Source of the DNA: an uncultured Pseudomonadota bacterium
GTDB taxonomy: Bacteria; Myxococcota_A; Bradymonadia; Bradymonadales; GCA-2716585
Length of the DNA stretch: 64,000 bases
Direction: 5' to 3'
NCBI GenBank assembly: GCA_937123825.1
Contig: CAKZKQ010000117.1
Span: 1 to 64,000 of the forward strand
Shown here: piece after piece, positions 1-9,011 of the stretch
Position numbering within the stretch: position 1 is the first letter of the stretch
Layout: each line of letters starts with the position of its first letter
Translations under genes and position numbers: made by a program
Notes under the pieces: model-generated
Seen by the model: the letters and a program-made list of their open reading frames with translations, nothing else
Told to the model about the DNA's origin: nothing
Database searches by the model: none

Positions 1-1
1 A

Positions 2-475
2 GACAGCCGCCACTCGGTGGCGCGGGCGCTGAACAAGAGCGCGCCTGCAGCGCTCCTGGCTGTGTGGACGGGTCAGTCGGCCGACACGCGCCAGATGATG
101 GCGTCCATGGCCCAATTCAAGCAGGCTCAGCCGCATCTCTACCGCGAGCGCATGGCGCAGGTGGCCGCGACGGCCGAGGCTGGCATTGAGGCCTGGCAGA
201 GCTATGACGCCTCACGGCTTGTTGAGGCGGTGCGTCACAGCGCCGAAGCGCTCGATGCGCTCGGCGTCGACGCAAAGGTCTCCATCACCATTGAGGCCCA
301 CCGCCGCCTTGCGGCGCAGGTTGCCGAGCAGGTCGGTGACGGTGCGGCGGTCAAGCCCTCTGGGGCGGGCGGTGGTGATATGGCGTTGGTGGTGGCTCAA
401 AGTCCACACCAGGCGCGCGCGTTGAGCGCATACTTTCAGGCCCAGGGCTACCGAAGCTTTGGTTGGATATGGTAA
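2..475 (+). CDS. GHMP kinase C-terminal part, probable phosphomevalonate kinase (5' truncated by window edge)
   Basis: The reading frame is open from base 2, so the N-terminal ATP-binding part lies before the window. The visible ~157 residues end with KPSGAGGGDMALVV, the conserved C-terminal glycine-rich motif of GHMP kinases, and KPSGAGGGD is the form usual in phosphomevalonate kinases. The GTG at 17 is therefore an internal codon, not a start. An HMG-CoA reductase follows directly, which fits a mevalonate-pathway cluster in which this enzyme phosphorylates mevalonate-5-phosphate in the cytoplasm. Mevalonate kinase or diphosphomevalonate decarboxylase are alternatives within the same superfamily; the truncated view cannot exclude them. 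Confidence 0.75.
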   Translation, partial: DSRHSVARALNKSAPAALLAVWTGQSADTRQMMASMAQFKQAQPHLYRERMAQVAATAEAGIEAWQSYDASRLVEAVRHSAEALDALGVDAKVSITIEAHRRLAAQVAEQVGDGAAVKPSGAGGGDMALVVAQSPHQARALSAYFQAQGYRSFGWIW

Positions 476-530
476 TGGTGGTGTCCTGAACACCGTGTGT
501 CACGGCGCGCGGTTGCGCAAGGGCTGGTTG

Positions 531-1871
531 ATGGAGAAGAAGGTGGGACTCATCGAAGCTGACGAAGATCAAGGCAAGTGTGCCAATGACCGACCCTCCA
601 GTCGGTTGCCAGGCTACTTCAAGCGCTCCCCCAAAGAGCGCGTGGCGCTTTTGGTCGAGCAAGGTCGCATCACGGCTCAAGACGCCGAGCTGCTCCAATC
701 CCATGCAGACAGTTTCCCCATGTCGGTGGCGGACTCCATGATCGAGAACGTCATCGGGACCTACGGGTTGCCGCTGGCGTTGGGGTTGAACTTTGTCATC
801 AACGGGCGCGATTACGTCGTCCCGATGGTCGTCGAAGAGCCGTCGATCGTGGCGGCTGTCAGCCACACCGCACGCATTGTGCGCGACGCGGGAGGTTTCG
901 AGGTCGAGACGGACCCTTCGTTGATGATCGGCCAGGTTCAGGTGGTGGGTTGTGCAGATCCCGAAGCCGCCGCCGAGCGCCTTCGTCAGAGTGCGCCCAA
1001 ATTGATCGAGGCCGCCAACGCCCTCCAGCCCAACCTCGTGGCCCGTGGTGGCGGTGCGCGCAGCATCGAGGTCCGCGTGCTGGGGGAAGGCTCCTCGCGG
1101 TACACCACCATGGTGGTCCTGCATCTGGTGATCGACACCTGCGATGCCATGGGGGCCAACCTCATCAACACCATGGCCGAGGGCATCGCGCCGTTGGTCG
1201 AGGAGATCTCGGGCGGCGCTGTTCACCTGCGGATCCTTTCCAACCTTGCCGACCGGCGCATGGTGCGCGCTCAGTGCCGGATCCCGCATCGCCTGCTGGC
1301 CTGGCGAGGATTTGAGGGGCACAGGGTGGCCCAGGGCGTGGCCATGGCCAGCGAGTTTGCCGAATTGGATCCCTACCGCGCGGCCACGCACAACAAAGGC
1401 GTGATGAACGGCATCGACGCCGTGGCGCTGGCCACCGGCAACGATTGGCGCGCGATCGAAGCTGGCGCCCACGCCTACTGCGCCATGGGCCAGGGGTATC
1501 GCCCGATGGCCACCTGGCACAATGAAGGCGACGCTCTGGTGGGTCGTCTGGAGCTGCCGCTTCAGGTCGGCACGGTGGGAGGCCCCATTCGCCTGCACCC
1601 CGTCTTGAAGGTCGCCTACAAGCTGCTGGACATTGAGTCCGCCAGCGAGTTGGGGGCGGTCATGGGCGCCGTGGGGTTGGCCCAGAACCTGGCCGCGCTC
1701 AAGGCGCTGGCCACCGAGGGCATCCAACGCGGCCATATGTCGCTCCACGCCCGCAGCGTGGCAGCCACCGCCGGTGCCCGCGGGGACGAGATTGAGCGCG
1801 TCGCTCAGCAGCTCATCTCTGAGGGCGAGATCAAAGTCCACCGCGCTCGCCAGATCCTTGAGGGGTCCTGA
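531..1871 (+). CDS. mvaA: Hydroxymethylglutaryl-CoA reductase, class II
   Basis: This enzyme interconverts HMG-CoA and mevalonate. About 446 residues from the ATG at 531 match the class II family along the whole length. ENVIGTYGLPLALGLNF and VVEEPSIVAA carry the catalytic Glu, DAMGANLINTMAEG is the cofactor loop, THNKGVMNGIDAVALATGND carries the catalytic Lys and Asp, and GHMSLHAR carries the catalytic His near the C-terminus. An in-frame GTG-type start at 459 would overlap the upstream kinase by 17 bp. The ATG at 531 is preferred because family members begin shortly before the SRLPGYFKRSPKERV stretch, though its ribosome site is weak. The kinase upstream suggests a biosynthetic role in isoprenoid supply rather than mevalonate catabolism. 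NAD versus NADP preference cannot be read safely. Confidence 0.95.
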   Translation: MEKKVGLIEADEDQGKCANDRPSSRLPGYFKRSPKERVALLVEQGRITAQDAELLQSHADSFPMSVADSMIENVIGTYGLPLALGLNFVINGRDYVVPMVVEEPSIVAAVSHTARIVRDAGGFEVETDPSLMIGQVQVVGCADPEAAAERLRQSAPKLIEAANALQPNLVARGGGARSIEVRVLGEGSSRYTTMVVLHLVIDTCDAMGANLINTMAEGIAPLVEEISGGAVHLRILSNLADRRMVRAQCRIPHRLLAWRGFEGHRVAQGVAMASEFAELDPYRAATHNKGVMNGIDAVALATGNDWRAIEAGAHAYCAMGQGYRPMATWHNEGDALVGRLELPLQVGTVGGPIRLHPVLKVAYKLLDIESASELGAVMGAVGLAQNLAALKALATEGIQRGHMSLHARSVAATAGARGDEIERVAQQLISEGEIKVHRARQILEGS

Positions 1872-1874
1872 GGC

Positions 1875-2849
1875 ATGGCTCGCCGTCGCCGCAAAGGCCA
1901 AAAGCACGCCGTGCCCGTCACCGACGGCCCACAAGCCCTTGTCATTGAAATGCTCGGCGTCGAAGCGTTGGTTCGCCCGCTGGACGCCCCGCCCGAGAGT
2001 CCTCCCGAGAGGGCGCTGCTGGCCCGCGCGGTCTCCAAGCGCTCCCGAGTGGTCGTCGGCGACACCGTCCAGTGCGGGCTTGTTCAAGATTCCCAGCCCG
2101 AACATCCTCGCCTCATGATCATGTCGGTGGCGCCGCGGAGCAATGTGCTCGCGCGTCCCGATTTTCATGGCCGCCAACAAGCCATCGCGGCCAACCTCGA
2201 CCATGTCATTGTGGTCGTCACCCCGCGCGATCCGCCGCTGCGCCTGGGGTTGGTCGACCGCTACCTGGTGGCCAGCTTCAGGACCGGGATTGACCCGGTG
2301 GTGTGCTTGAACAAGGCCGATCTTGACGACGTGGGGGCCTGGGAGGCGCTGGAGCCCTATCGGGCGCTTGGCATCCCGACGATCAAGACAGTGGCGCTGG
2401 CCGGAAAGGACGACGGCATCGCCCCGCTGACCGATTTGATGGCGTCGCGCCGCAGTGTCCTGGTGGGGCACTCTGGTGTGGGCAAGTCTTCGCTGGCCTG
2501 CGCCTTGATTCCTGGGCTGGAGCGCAGGGTTGGGACGGTCAATCAGACCATCGGCCGAGGGCGCCACACCACCACGACAGCCTCGCTGCTCCCCTTGCCT
2601 CAAGGTGGGGAACTGGTCGATACTCCCGGCATCCGCGCCTTTGGAATCTTTGGGGTCGAGCCCCTGGAGTTGGCCGGATTCTACCCCGAGTTTATCAGCC
2701 GAGTGGATGAATGCCGCTTTCGTGGCTGTTCCCACATCCATGAGCCCGGCTGCGCGGTGCGCGCCGCTGTTGAAGAAGGCTTGATCGATCCAGGACGTTA
2801 TGAGCGCTACCTCCAAATCCACCGCTCTTTGGTTGAAGAAGGCCGCTGA
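1875..2849 (+). CDS. rsgA: Ribosome small-subunit-dependent GTPase RsgA
   Basis: RsgA is a circularly permuted GTPase that checks late 30S maturation. The 324-residue protein has an N-terminal OB-like region (about residues 25-95). The G motifs follow in permuted order: NKAD (G4), GHSGVGKSS (G1/P-loop), a G2 region around GRGRHTTTT, and DTPG (G3). The C-terminal zinc knuckle reads CRFRGCSHIHEPGC, with the Cys/Cys/His/Cys set that binds zinc. Length is normal for the family. It begins 3 bp after mvaA stops, with GAGG just upstream, so the two are probably co-transcribed. The N-terminus is basic (MARRRRKGQK), as expected for rRNA contact. Confidence 0.97.
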   Translation: MARRRRKGQKHAVPVTDGPQALVIEMLGVEALVRPLDAPPESPPERALLARAVSKRSRVVVGDTVQCGLVQDSQPEHPRLMIMSVAPRSNVLARPDFHGRQQAIAANLDHVIVVVTPRDPPLRLGLVDRYLVASFRTGIDPVVCLNKADLDDVGAWEALEPYRALGIPTIKTVALAGKDDGIAPLTDLMASRRSVLVGHSGVGKSSLACALIPGLERRVGTVNQTIGRGRHTTTTASLLPLPQGGELVDTPGIRAFGIFGVEPLELAGFYPEFISRVDECRFRGCSHIHEPGCAVRAAVEEGLIDPGRYERYLQIHRSLVEEGR

Positions 2850-3786
2850 GACCGCCGCGCTTCTGGCCTTGGTGTGCGCCGCCGGTGCCTGTGCACCCAG
2901 GCAGGCCGCCCACGCCGATACACCGCCCGATCCCCAGGAGTACGCCGTCGAGCGCTGCATGGCTTGTCACGGCGCCAGCCGCCCCACCGACCCATGGGAT
3001 GTGATGGCGGTCTATCCCGACCTCCCGGCCGGCGCGCTGGCGTCTGGTGAGGGGCTCAAGGCCGGTTTTGGCGACCGCCTGCCAATCGACTCCACGGCGC
3101 TTGAGTGGCAGGTCTGGCAAGCGCTGGTGACAGACAAGGGAGACGAGACCTGCTTGAGTTGCCACCTGGCCAAAGAGCCCGTGGGGCGCAAGACCGCAGT
3201 GGGTTTGCCACAAGGCGCGGTGCCCGAGGCGGGTTTTGAAGCGGACCCACAGATCGTCGACCTTCACAACTGGCTCCACACCCCCCGCAAGGCGGCCATG
3301 GAGAAGACCATGGGGCTGTGGGTGGACGTGGACACCTACAGGACAATGCTGGTGGCGACCGTTAAGGTCCTCAATTACGGCGCGGGCCACCGCGCTCCGA
3401 CGGGGACTCAGGGGCAGAACATCCTCTTGACGGTCGAAGGCCGGGACAGCCAGGGTCAGGCCCTTGAGTTTGTCCGAGGCCCCACGCTCTCATCCCTGTC
3501 GGGTCAGGCCCTCGATGGCCGACCCGGGTTCCTGTATGCGCGTGTGATGGCCGACAAAGAGGGCAATCAGGGAGTGCCCATTCAGCAAGCCACGCAGGTG
3601 GCCTTTGACAGCCGCCTTGAGGCTGGAGAGCACGACGAGTTGCACTTTTATTACATGCTGCCCGAAACCGCCCCCAAGAGCGGCACCGCCTGGAAGATTG
3701 AGGCGCGCCTGACGTGGCGCTCTGCGCTCTCTGGGCAGACGGTGGAGTCTGTGCCGATGGAGTACGCCTCGGCGCTGTCAAACTAG
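2800..3786 (+). CDS. Di-haem c-type cytochrome, probable lipoprotein or secreted
   Basis: The 328-residue protein has a hydrophobic leader (AALLALVCAAGAC) ending in a weak lipobox-like Cys, then two haem-binding CxxCH motifs, CMACH (about residue 53) and CLSCH (about residue 120). A C-terminal beta-rich region contains GAGHRAPTG, a segment seen after the haem domain in multihaem cytochromes of the c554 type. It is therefore an exported electron carrier, but partner and substrate are unknown. The ATG at 2800 lies inside rsgA, a 50-bp overlap; TTG codons near 2833 are other possible starts. The stop codon TAG is part of the left arm of a hairpin shared with another locus (see 3785-3825). Confidence 0.8.
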   Translation: MSATSKSTALWLKKAAETAALLALVCAAGACAPRQAAHADTPPDPQEYAVERCMACHGASRPTDPWDVMAVYPDLPAGALASGEGLKAGFGDRLPIDSTALEWQVWQALVTDKGDETCLSCHLAKEPVGRKTAVGLPQGAVPEAGFEADPQIVDLHNWLHTPRKAAMEKTMGLWVDVDTYRTMLVATVKVLNYGAGHRAPTGTQGQNILLTVEGRDSQGQALEFVRGPTLSSLSGQALDGRPGFLYARVMADKEGNQGVPIQQATQVAFDSRLEAGEHDELHFYYMLPETAPKSGTAWKIEARLTWRSALSGQTVESVPMEYASALSN

Positions 3787-3825
3787 GGCGTGTTTGTAAA
3801 ATGGGAGAATTTGCAAACACGCCCT
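3785..3825. terminator. Inverted repeat between convergent genes, probable bidirectional terminator
   Basis: Arms AGGGCGTGTTTGTAAA (3785-3800) and TTTGCAAACACGCCCT (3810-3825) pair at 15 of 16 positions around a 9-nt loop. It sits between the cytochrome gene (stop at 3784-3786) and the convergent FHA/VWA gene. There is no strong T-run, so it may also be a small mobile or repeat sequence. One arm recurs at 34526-34542. Confidence 0.55.
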
Positions 3826-3850
3826 GAATCTGGGCAGCGCCTGAGCGCGT

Positions 3851-6800
3851 TCAGCGGCCAAGCAGCGGTTCGATGTCCAGGGTGTCGTTTTGATGGGTGA
3901 GCCAGCGCTGGGCTCGCTCTACGGCGGGGCGCCAGTCGCTGACGCGCTCTGCTGCGTCGTTGCTCAAGAGAGACACCACCACCTTGGTCACCACCAGCGC
4001 CTCGCCGTGCACGGCAGAGGCGTTCATGATGACGTCGGTTTGGGCCCCGAGCCACCGCATCAAGTCGCGCCCCATCAAGAAGCTGCCGTCGGGCTGTTGG
4101 GTGGCCAGCAGTCTCAGGAGCCAGTCGGCCTCGGCGGTCTCGTCCTCTTCGAGGGCCTTGCGCGTGTCAGAGTGTGGCACTTGCTGCGGCCTGGGGAGTC
4201 GGGCGACGGCCTGAGAGATGTTGCTGTCCCAGCCGGTGCCGCTGACCTGCTCCCAGCGCCCCAGCGCGCCGTGGATTTCCTGGATGAAACTGTCCATGGC
4301 GTCGCGCTCGCGGCGCAACACGACCAACTCGCGCTGCAAATCGTCGACCCACTTCTTTTGGGGGGCTTCGCGCAGCTTGCCTTCGGCGCGGTGCAGATCG
4401 CGGATGAGCTGCTTTTGCTCTTCCCGGTAGCGCTCCACCTCGGCCTTCAAGGCGTCGGCGCGCGCTTTGTCCGCTTCGCGCTCCTTGCGCAGCGCCTCAA
4501 GTTGGTTCATCAGCTCGCCGTTTTGGCTGGCCGACAGGTGTTTGGAGGCGGTGCTCAGGACGTCTTCGGCTTCTGGGAGCGGTGTCAGGCGCGGCTGGCG
4601 TCGATCGTCCATCACCTCCGCGTAGCTCAACTCAAAGTCGCCGCAACGGATCTGGTCGCCGTCCTTGAGGACTTTGCTGGTGATGCGCTCGTCGTTGACG
4701 AAGGTGCCATGTGAGCTGTCGAGGTCAAAGAGCGTGCAGGTCTCCCCGACCATCAAAAAGCGTGCGTGGGAGCGAGATACGGTGAGGTTGTTGGCGCGAA
4801 TGACGCACCCTGGGTTTCGACCGAGGGTTACCTCGGGGAAGTCGCGCGCGATGCGCACCGTGCACCCTTCACCTGCGCTGTTGGTGTAGGCGATTCGGCC
4901 CTGGATGGTCTGCGTCGAACCGGGTTCTGGGCTTTGAGGTCCGGTGATGGAGGGCCTGGGGGGCCGCATGCCTTCTTCTGTGGCGGACGCGACGATGGTC
5001 GACTTGAGGCGCTCCAGCGGTGTGTTGCCGCCTCTGGGGGTGGCCGGTGGCCACTGGCGCCATTGCTGTGTGACGGCGATGGGCCGATCGGAAGCCGTGG
5101 TGATGTGGGTCATCGGCGAGAGGACCTGATGGCGCAGCGAGATGCCGGCGATGCTGCCTCGATGTTCGCTTGCTGCCGGGCCGTGCAGACGTCGGCTAAG
5201 GTCGGTGATGGTGGTGTGTGCCCACAGCCGTGCCAGCGTGGGCTGGTGGAGTTCGTCACAGGGAAGCAGCGGCAAGTTCCAGGATTGTTCGGCCGCCATG
5301 AGCGTCAGCGCCTGCGCCTGACCCCGACGGACGCGGGCCAGGATGACGGTGGCGTCGCCGCCGTGGACTGGTGGGCTGATGGCGGGCGCCTGTTCGACCT
5401 GGAGGTCGCCCCAGGCCACGCGGACGTCGCGCCAGACCGGTCCATGGGAGAAGGACATCAGGGCCTCAATGACCGGTTCGGGGGCGTCGTGTGGGTCAAG
5501 GAATGCCATCCGCCCGTCGGCGGCGTCTGCCAGCGCCTCAAGCGCTCTGGCGTTGCCTCTGGCGTGAACCCCGCAGACCATCAACTGGGCTCGTCCGCGC
5601 ATGCGCTCGCCGCACGCGACCATTTGGGCGATGTCATCGGCGCCGCCATCGCTCAGGAGCACCACGCAGCGCTGGCGGTCGCCGTCTGGGGGCGTCTCCA
5701 GGATGTTTAGCAGAGCGGCGGCGATGTCTTTGCCGCCCTGGTTGTTGGTGGCCTTGTCGATGGCGGTGATGGCGTCGTGGATGTTGAGGTCGTCCACGTC
5801 GACGTCGACGCTGCTGCCCCAAAGTGAGCTGGTGTGGCTGCCAAGCCAGAAGACATTGAAGGTGTCGGCGCCGCCGAGCTGCCCCAGCGCCGACTTGAGC
5901 GCCGCCTTGGCCTGGGCCAACGGCTGGCTTTGGAAGCTGCTGGAGCAGTCCAGGACGAAAATCATCTCCCGCGCGTAGCGCGCCGATGAGCGCGGCGGCG
6001 GCAGGTGGACCATGGCCATGGTCGCGGACGACGCCGAAGGCACCAGCCAGGCCGTGGGGGACTCGGGCCGCTCGGGGCTGATGTGCAAGCTGACGTCTTG
6101 TTCCATGCGCGGGTGGCGCTGTTCGAAGACTGCCTGCCAGCGCCTGCCGTCCTGGGAAAAGCGCCAGGGATGGCTCGGAGAGCCGACCGAGGCCAACCCG
6201 CAGGCGGTGTCGATCCAGACCACGATGCGCAGCCCCGGACCGCGGCCTTCGCCCTGAAGCACGCGGGTTGGGCTTGAGAGCGACGCGGGCAGCATCAAGC
6301 GCCACCGTTTTCCGCACCACTCCAGCGGCGCAGAGAGCTCCACGGTCACCTCGATCTCTTCACCCGGGCTGATGTTGCCCAGCGCAGCCACCAGCACGTC
6401 TGGGCGCTCCTGCTCCGAGGAGAAGGGCGCTGGAGGACCGTTGGTGCCCTCCTTGATCTGGCTCTGGATGAGCCTGTCGCGCATGCGCACCTGAAGGTGG
6501 CCCAACACCCACTGGGCTTCCATGGGCAGGACATAGAGCGCGCTGCCCTTGGACTGCGCCGGCACTCTGTAGCGCTGCACCACCCTCATGCCCACCGCTG
6601 GGCCCAGAACCCAGGCCTCAATGGACGTCGACACCAGCGGCAAGGTGCTTTGGCCCACCACCACGCCGGACTGAGTCATCTGCTTGGCCGAGAGGGTCAG
6701 CTTCTCTGGGGCCTTGAGCTTGGTGTTGAGCTCCAGGCGAAAGTGCCCGATCTGAACAATGTCTGCGTCCAACAAGACCTGCGCCTGCGTCACGCGCTGG

Positions 6801-7012
6801 CGGTTGACGAAGGTGCCGTTGGTGCTGTTGAGGTCTTGGATGATGAACTGACCCGACGCGACCCGGATGCGGCTGTGGTACTGCGAAACATTGCCCAGCG
6901 GCAATTGGATGGCGTTGTCATCGGCGCGCCCGATGGTGACCTCGCCGCAGGACTCATCAAAGGTGTGTGTGGCGCTATGACCGGCCTTGTCCTTGACCGT
7001 GATGCTGAACAT
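3851..7012 (-). CDS. FHA-VIT-VWA-FHA protein with C-terminal coiled coil
   Basis: This 1053-residue protein has an N-terminal FHA domain (about residues 1-95, with GRADDNAIQLP, YHSRI and STNGTFVN). A VIT-like region follows (about 115-300). The VWA domain (about 348-520) carries the MIDAS-type DCSSS motif and a later LLSDGGADD. A second FHA domain lies at about 710-800 (LGRNPGC, SRSHARF, SHGTFVN). A charged coiled coil covers about 820-920, and a short tail ends the protein. FHA domains bind phosphothreonine and VWA binds metal and protein partners, so it is probably a signalling or assembly scaffold downstream of Ser/Thr kinases. No signal peptide is visible, so it is likely cytoplasmic. VIT plus VWA resembles inter-alpha-trypsin-inhibitor heavy-chain-like bacterial proteins, but the doubled FHA is less usual. 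The ribosome site before 7012 is weak. Confidence 0.85.
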   Translation of the reverse strand: MFSITVKDKAGHSATHTFDESCGEVTIGRADDNAIQLPLGNVSQYHSRIRVASGQFIIQDLNSTNGTFVNRQRVTQAQVLLDADIVQIGHFRLELNTKLKAPEKLTLSAKQMTQSGVVVGQSTLPLVSTSIEAWVLGPAVGMRVVQRYRVPAQSKGSALYVLPMEAQWVLGHLQVRMRDRLIQSQIKEGTNGPPAPFSSEQERPDVLVAALGNISPGEEIEVTVELSAPLEWCGKRWRLMLPASLSSPTRVLQGEGRGPGLRIVVWIDTACGLASVGSPSHPWRFSQDGRRWQAVFEQRHPRMEQDVSLHISPERPESPTAWLVPSASSATMAMVHLPPPRSSARYAREMIFVLDCSSSFQSQPLAQAKAALKSALGQLGGADTFNVFWLGSHTSSLWGSSVDVDVDDLNIHDAITAIDKATNNQGGKDIAAALLNILETPPDGDRQRCVVLLSDGGADDIAQMVACGERMRGRAQLMVCGVHARGNARALEALADAADGRMAFLDPHDAPEPVIEALMSFSHGPVWRDVRVAWGDLQVEQAPAISPPVHGGDATVILARVRRGQAQALTLMAAEQSWNLPLLPCDELHQPTLARLWAHTTITDLSRRLHGPAASEHRGSIAGISLRHQVLSPMTHITTASDRPIAVTQQWRQWPPATPRGGNTPLERLKSTIVASATEEGMRPPRPSITGPQSPEPGSTQTIQGRIAYTNSAGEGCTVRIARDFPEVTLGRNPGCVIRANNLTVSRSHARFLMVGETCTLFDLDSSHGTFVNDERITSKVLKDGDQIRCGDFELSYAEVMDDRRQPRLTPLPEAEDVLSTASKHLSASQNGELMNQLEALRKEREADKARADALKAEVERYREEQKQLIRDLHRAEGKLREAPQKKWVDDLQRELVVLRRERDAMDSFIQEIHGALGRWEQVSGTGWDSNISQAVARLPRPQQVPHSDTRKALEEDETAEADWLLRLLATQQPDGSFLMGRDLMRWLGAQTDVIMNASAVHGEALVVTKVVVSLLSNDAAERVSDWRPAVERAQRWLTHQNDTLDIEPLLGR

Positions 7013-7357
7013 GGGCTGCTGGGCGCTCCGTGTGGTGGCTCTGTTTGTGGTCCAAAGCTGGCGGCGTATGTGCCTTCGTTATCACAGCGACGACAACGTG
7101 CAATCGATGGCGCCCCTGGTCTAAGGGTGTGATCGTGGCTTCGATGGCTCTTTTGGTGCGGCCTGACACAACGATTGGGGTGCAAGCACACCCAATGTGT
7201 GTGTTTGAAGACTTGAACTCAAGAACAATGCAGAGACAATCTTTCGCAACGGCCACAGCATGCCAGATGCAAGGGTGGGGGTTCAAGAGCAGCCGTCACG
7301 CTCTCGAGTTTGGGGCGCCCCTTGGGGGAGGGGTCCATGGGCGCCCTGGGTGGGGTT
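7013..7357. other. Intergenic region, no gene recognised
   Basis: This stretch lies upstream of the FHA/VWA gene and downstream of pepA, both on the minus strand. It is less GC-rich at 7150-7260. GGGCGCCC-type palindromes at 7310-7345 could form a weak terminator for pepA but lack a T-run. A promoter for the FHA/VWA gene is expected here, but no convincing -35/-10 pair was identified. Confidence 0.5.
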
Positions 7358-8848
7358 TCAGGACTGGCCAAGGGCGTAGCTGACCAGGGTGGCGACGCCG
7401 ACGCCGCTGCCGCCTTTGGGGCTCAGCGGGTTTTCTCCCTCGACCATGGCGGGCCCTGCGATGTCCAGGTGGGTCCAGGCCTTGTCGCCGACCCACTCTT
7501 TGAGGAAGAGCGCGGCGGTGATGGCGCCGCCCCAGCGATCGCCGGTGTTTTTCATGTCCGCCACGGAACTCTTGAGCTTGTCGCGAAGGCGTTCATCAAG
7601 CGGCATCCGCCACAGACGCTCACCGGCGGCGCTGGCAGCGCCAAGCACACCACTGGCCATCTGCTCGTTGTTGCAGAACATGCCGGTGTACTGCTCGCCG
7701 AGCGCCACGACGCAGGCGCCGGTCAAGGTCGCCAGGTCAATGATCTCATCGACGTCCAACTCCACGGCGTAGGCCAGCGCGTCGGCCAGGCACAGGCGCC
7801 CTTCGGCGTCGGTGTTGTTGATCTCGACGGTCTTGCCGCCGTAGCCCTTGAGGATCTCGTTGACGGTGAAAGCTTCCTTGCTGACCATGTTGGCGGCCGA
7901 GGCGACCAGGAAGTGGATCTCCACCCCTTCGGGCTGGAGGCGGCCAATGGACTCCGCGGCGCCGAGCACTGCCGCCGAACCGCACATGTCCAGGTGCATG
8001 CCGAGCATGCTGCCCGAGATCTTCAGGCTGTAACCACCAGTGTCAAAGGTGACGCCCTTGCCCACAAACGCCAGCGTGCGCTTGATCTCACCTTTGCCAG
8101 TGTATTTCAGGTGGATGAGGCGAGAACCGGTCAAGCTGCCACGGCCCACGGCGGCCAGGAGGTTCATCCCCTTGGCCTCCAGCGCGTCGTGCTCAAAGAT
8201 GTTGGCCTCAAAGCCGTGCGTGTCGGCCAGACCCTGGCCGATTTTGGCCAGGTAGGCCGGATCGCAGACCTGGGGCGGTTCATTGCCCAGATCCCGGGCG
8301 ACGCAGACACCGGCAGCCACGGCCTCGGCTGCGGCCAGCGCGCTTTGTGCGGCGGCGTCCGTGTCGGTGACGTGGAGGGAGAAGTTTTCGGGGCCAGCGG
8401 CTTTGGCGTCTTCGTCGGTCAAGTAGCGCGAGAAGCGGTAGGCGCCAAGGATCAAGCCCTCGCTGATGAGCTTGAGCGCCGCGTTGCGGTCACCGCCAAG
8501 CTGGGCGCTCTGCCACGGCGCCCAGACGGCCACGTTGTTGGCTTTGTGCTGGTGTCCGGAGCGCGAAGCGTGGCCGCCCATGTCGCGGATCTCGTCGTTG
8601 GTCAGCGCCTCTTTGCCAAGGCCGATGAGGGTGACGCGCCGCGCGCTCAGTTGGCCCAGCGTGGCGGTCGAGAACTTTTGGCCGATGCCGGCCTTGAAGC
8701 CTTCGGTGCTTGCCAGTTCAACGATCGCGTCGCCCAGGGAACCAAGCTGCGCTTTGGCCTGCGCCTGCCAGTCGCTCTGCGGCAGGAGAAGCGCCAGTTC
8801 TTCGCTTTGGGTCTCTGTGGCCGGGGCCGTGCTCAGCGTCAAGGTCAT
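7358..8848 (-). CDS. pepA: Leucyl (cytosol) aminopeptidase, M17 family
   Basis: This enzyme removes N-terminal residues from peptides in the cytoplasm using two metal ions. The 496-residue length is typical. The C-terminal catalytic domain shows GKGVTFDTGGYSLK, LDMCGSAAV and the hallmark NTDAEGRLCLADAL, which supplies metal-binding Asp and Glu and the catalytic Arg. Two positions differ from the commonest sequence (FDTGGYSLK for FDSGGLSLK, DMCGSAAV for DMGGAAAV) without loss of the acidic ligands. GGAGGAG sits 5-6 nt before the ATG. It is followed by a possible weak hairpin and lies upstream of, and in the same direction as, the FHA/VWA gene. Confidence 0.95.
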   Translation of the reverse strand: MTLTLSTAPATETQSEELALLLPQSDWQAQAKAQLGSLGDAIVELASTEGFKAGIGQKFSTATLGQLSARRVTLIGLGKEALTNDEIRDMGGHASRSGHQHKANNVAVWAPWQSAQLGGDRNAALKLISEGLILGAYRFSRYLTDEDAKAAGPENFSLHVTDTDAAAQSALAAAEAVAAGVCVARDLGNEPPQVCDPAYLAKIGQGLADTHGFEANIFEHDALEAKGMNLLAAVGRGSLTGSRLIHLKYTGKGEIKRTLAFVGKGVTFDTGGYSLKISGSMLGMHLDMCGSAAVLGAAESIGRLQPEGVEIHFLVASAANMVSKEAFTVNEILKGYGGKTVEINNTDAEGRLCLADALAYAVELDVDEIIDLATLTGACVVALGEQYTGMFCNNEQMASGVLGAASAAGERLWRMPLDERLRDKLKSSVADMKNTGDRWGGAITAALFLKEWVGDKAWTHLDIAGPAMVEGENPLSPKGGSGVGVATLVSYALGQS

Positions 8849-9011
8849 CGTGTCTCCTCCAGTGCGTTGTCATCAAAATGATTGGGGTTTGATACCAGAC
8901 AAAACAAACCCCAACCTTCTAGCACGGCCAGGGCGTGCTTCGCCAGCGCCGCGCGGTCTGTGCGCGTGTATGGTGTGGGGGATTGTGGGCTGAGGGCTGG
9001 CGAGGGGCGGA

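Noticed and set aside
351-2960. 869-codon open frame on the minus strand
   Set aside because: It is antisense to mvaA and rsgA, which match known families; the translation is only a GC-rich shadow.
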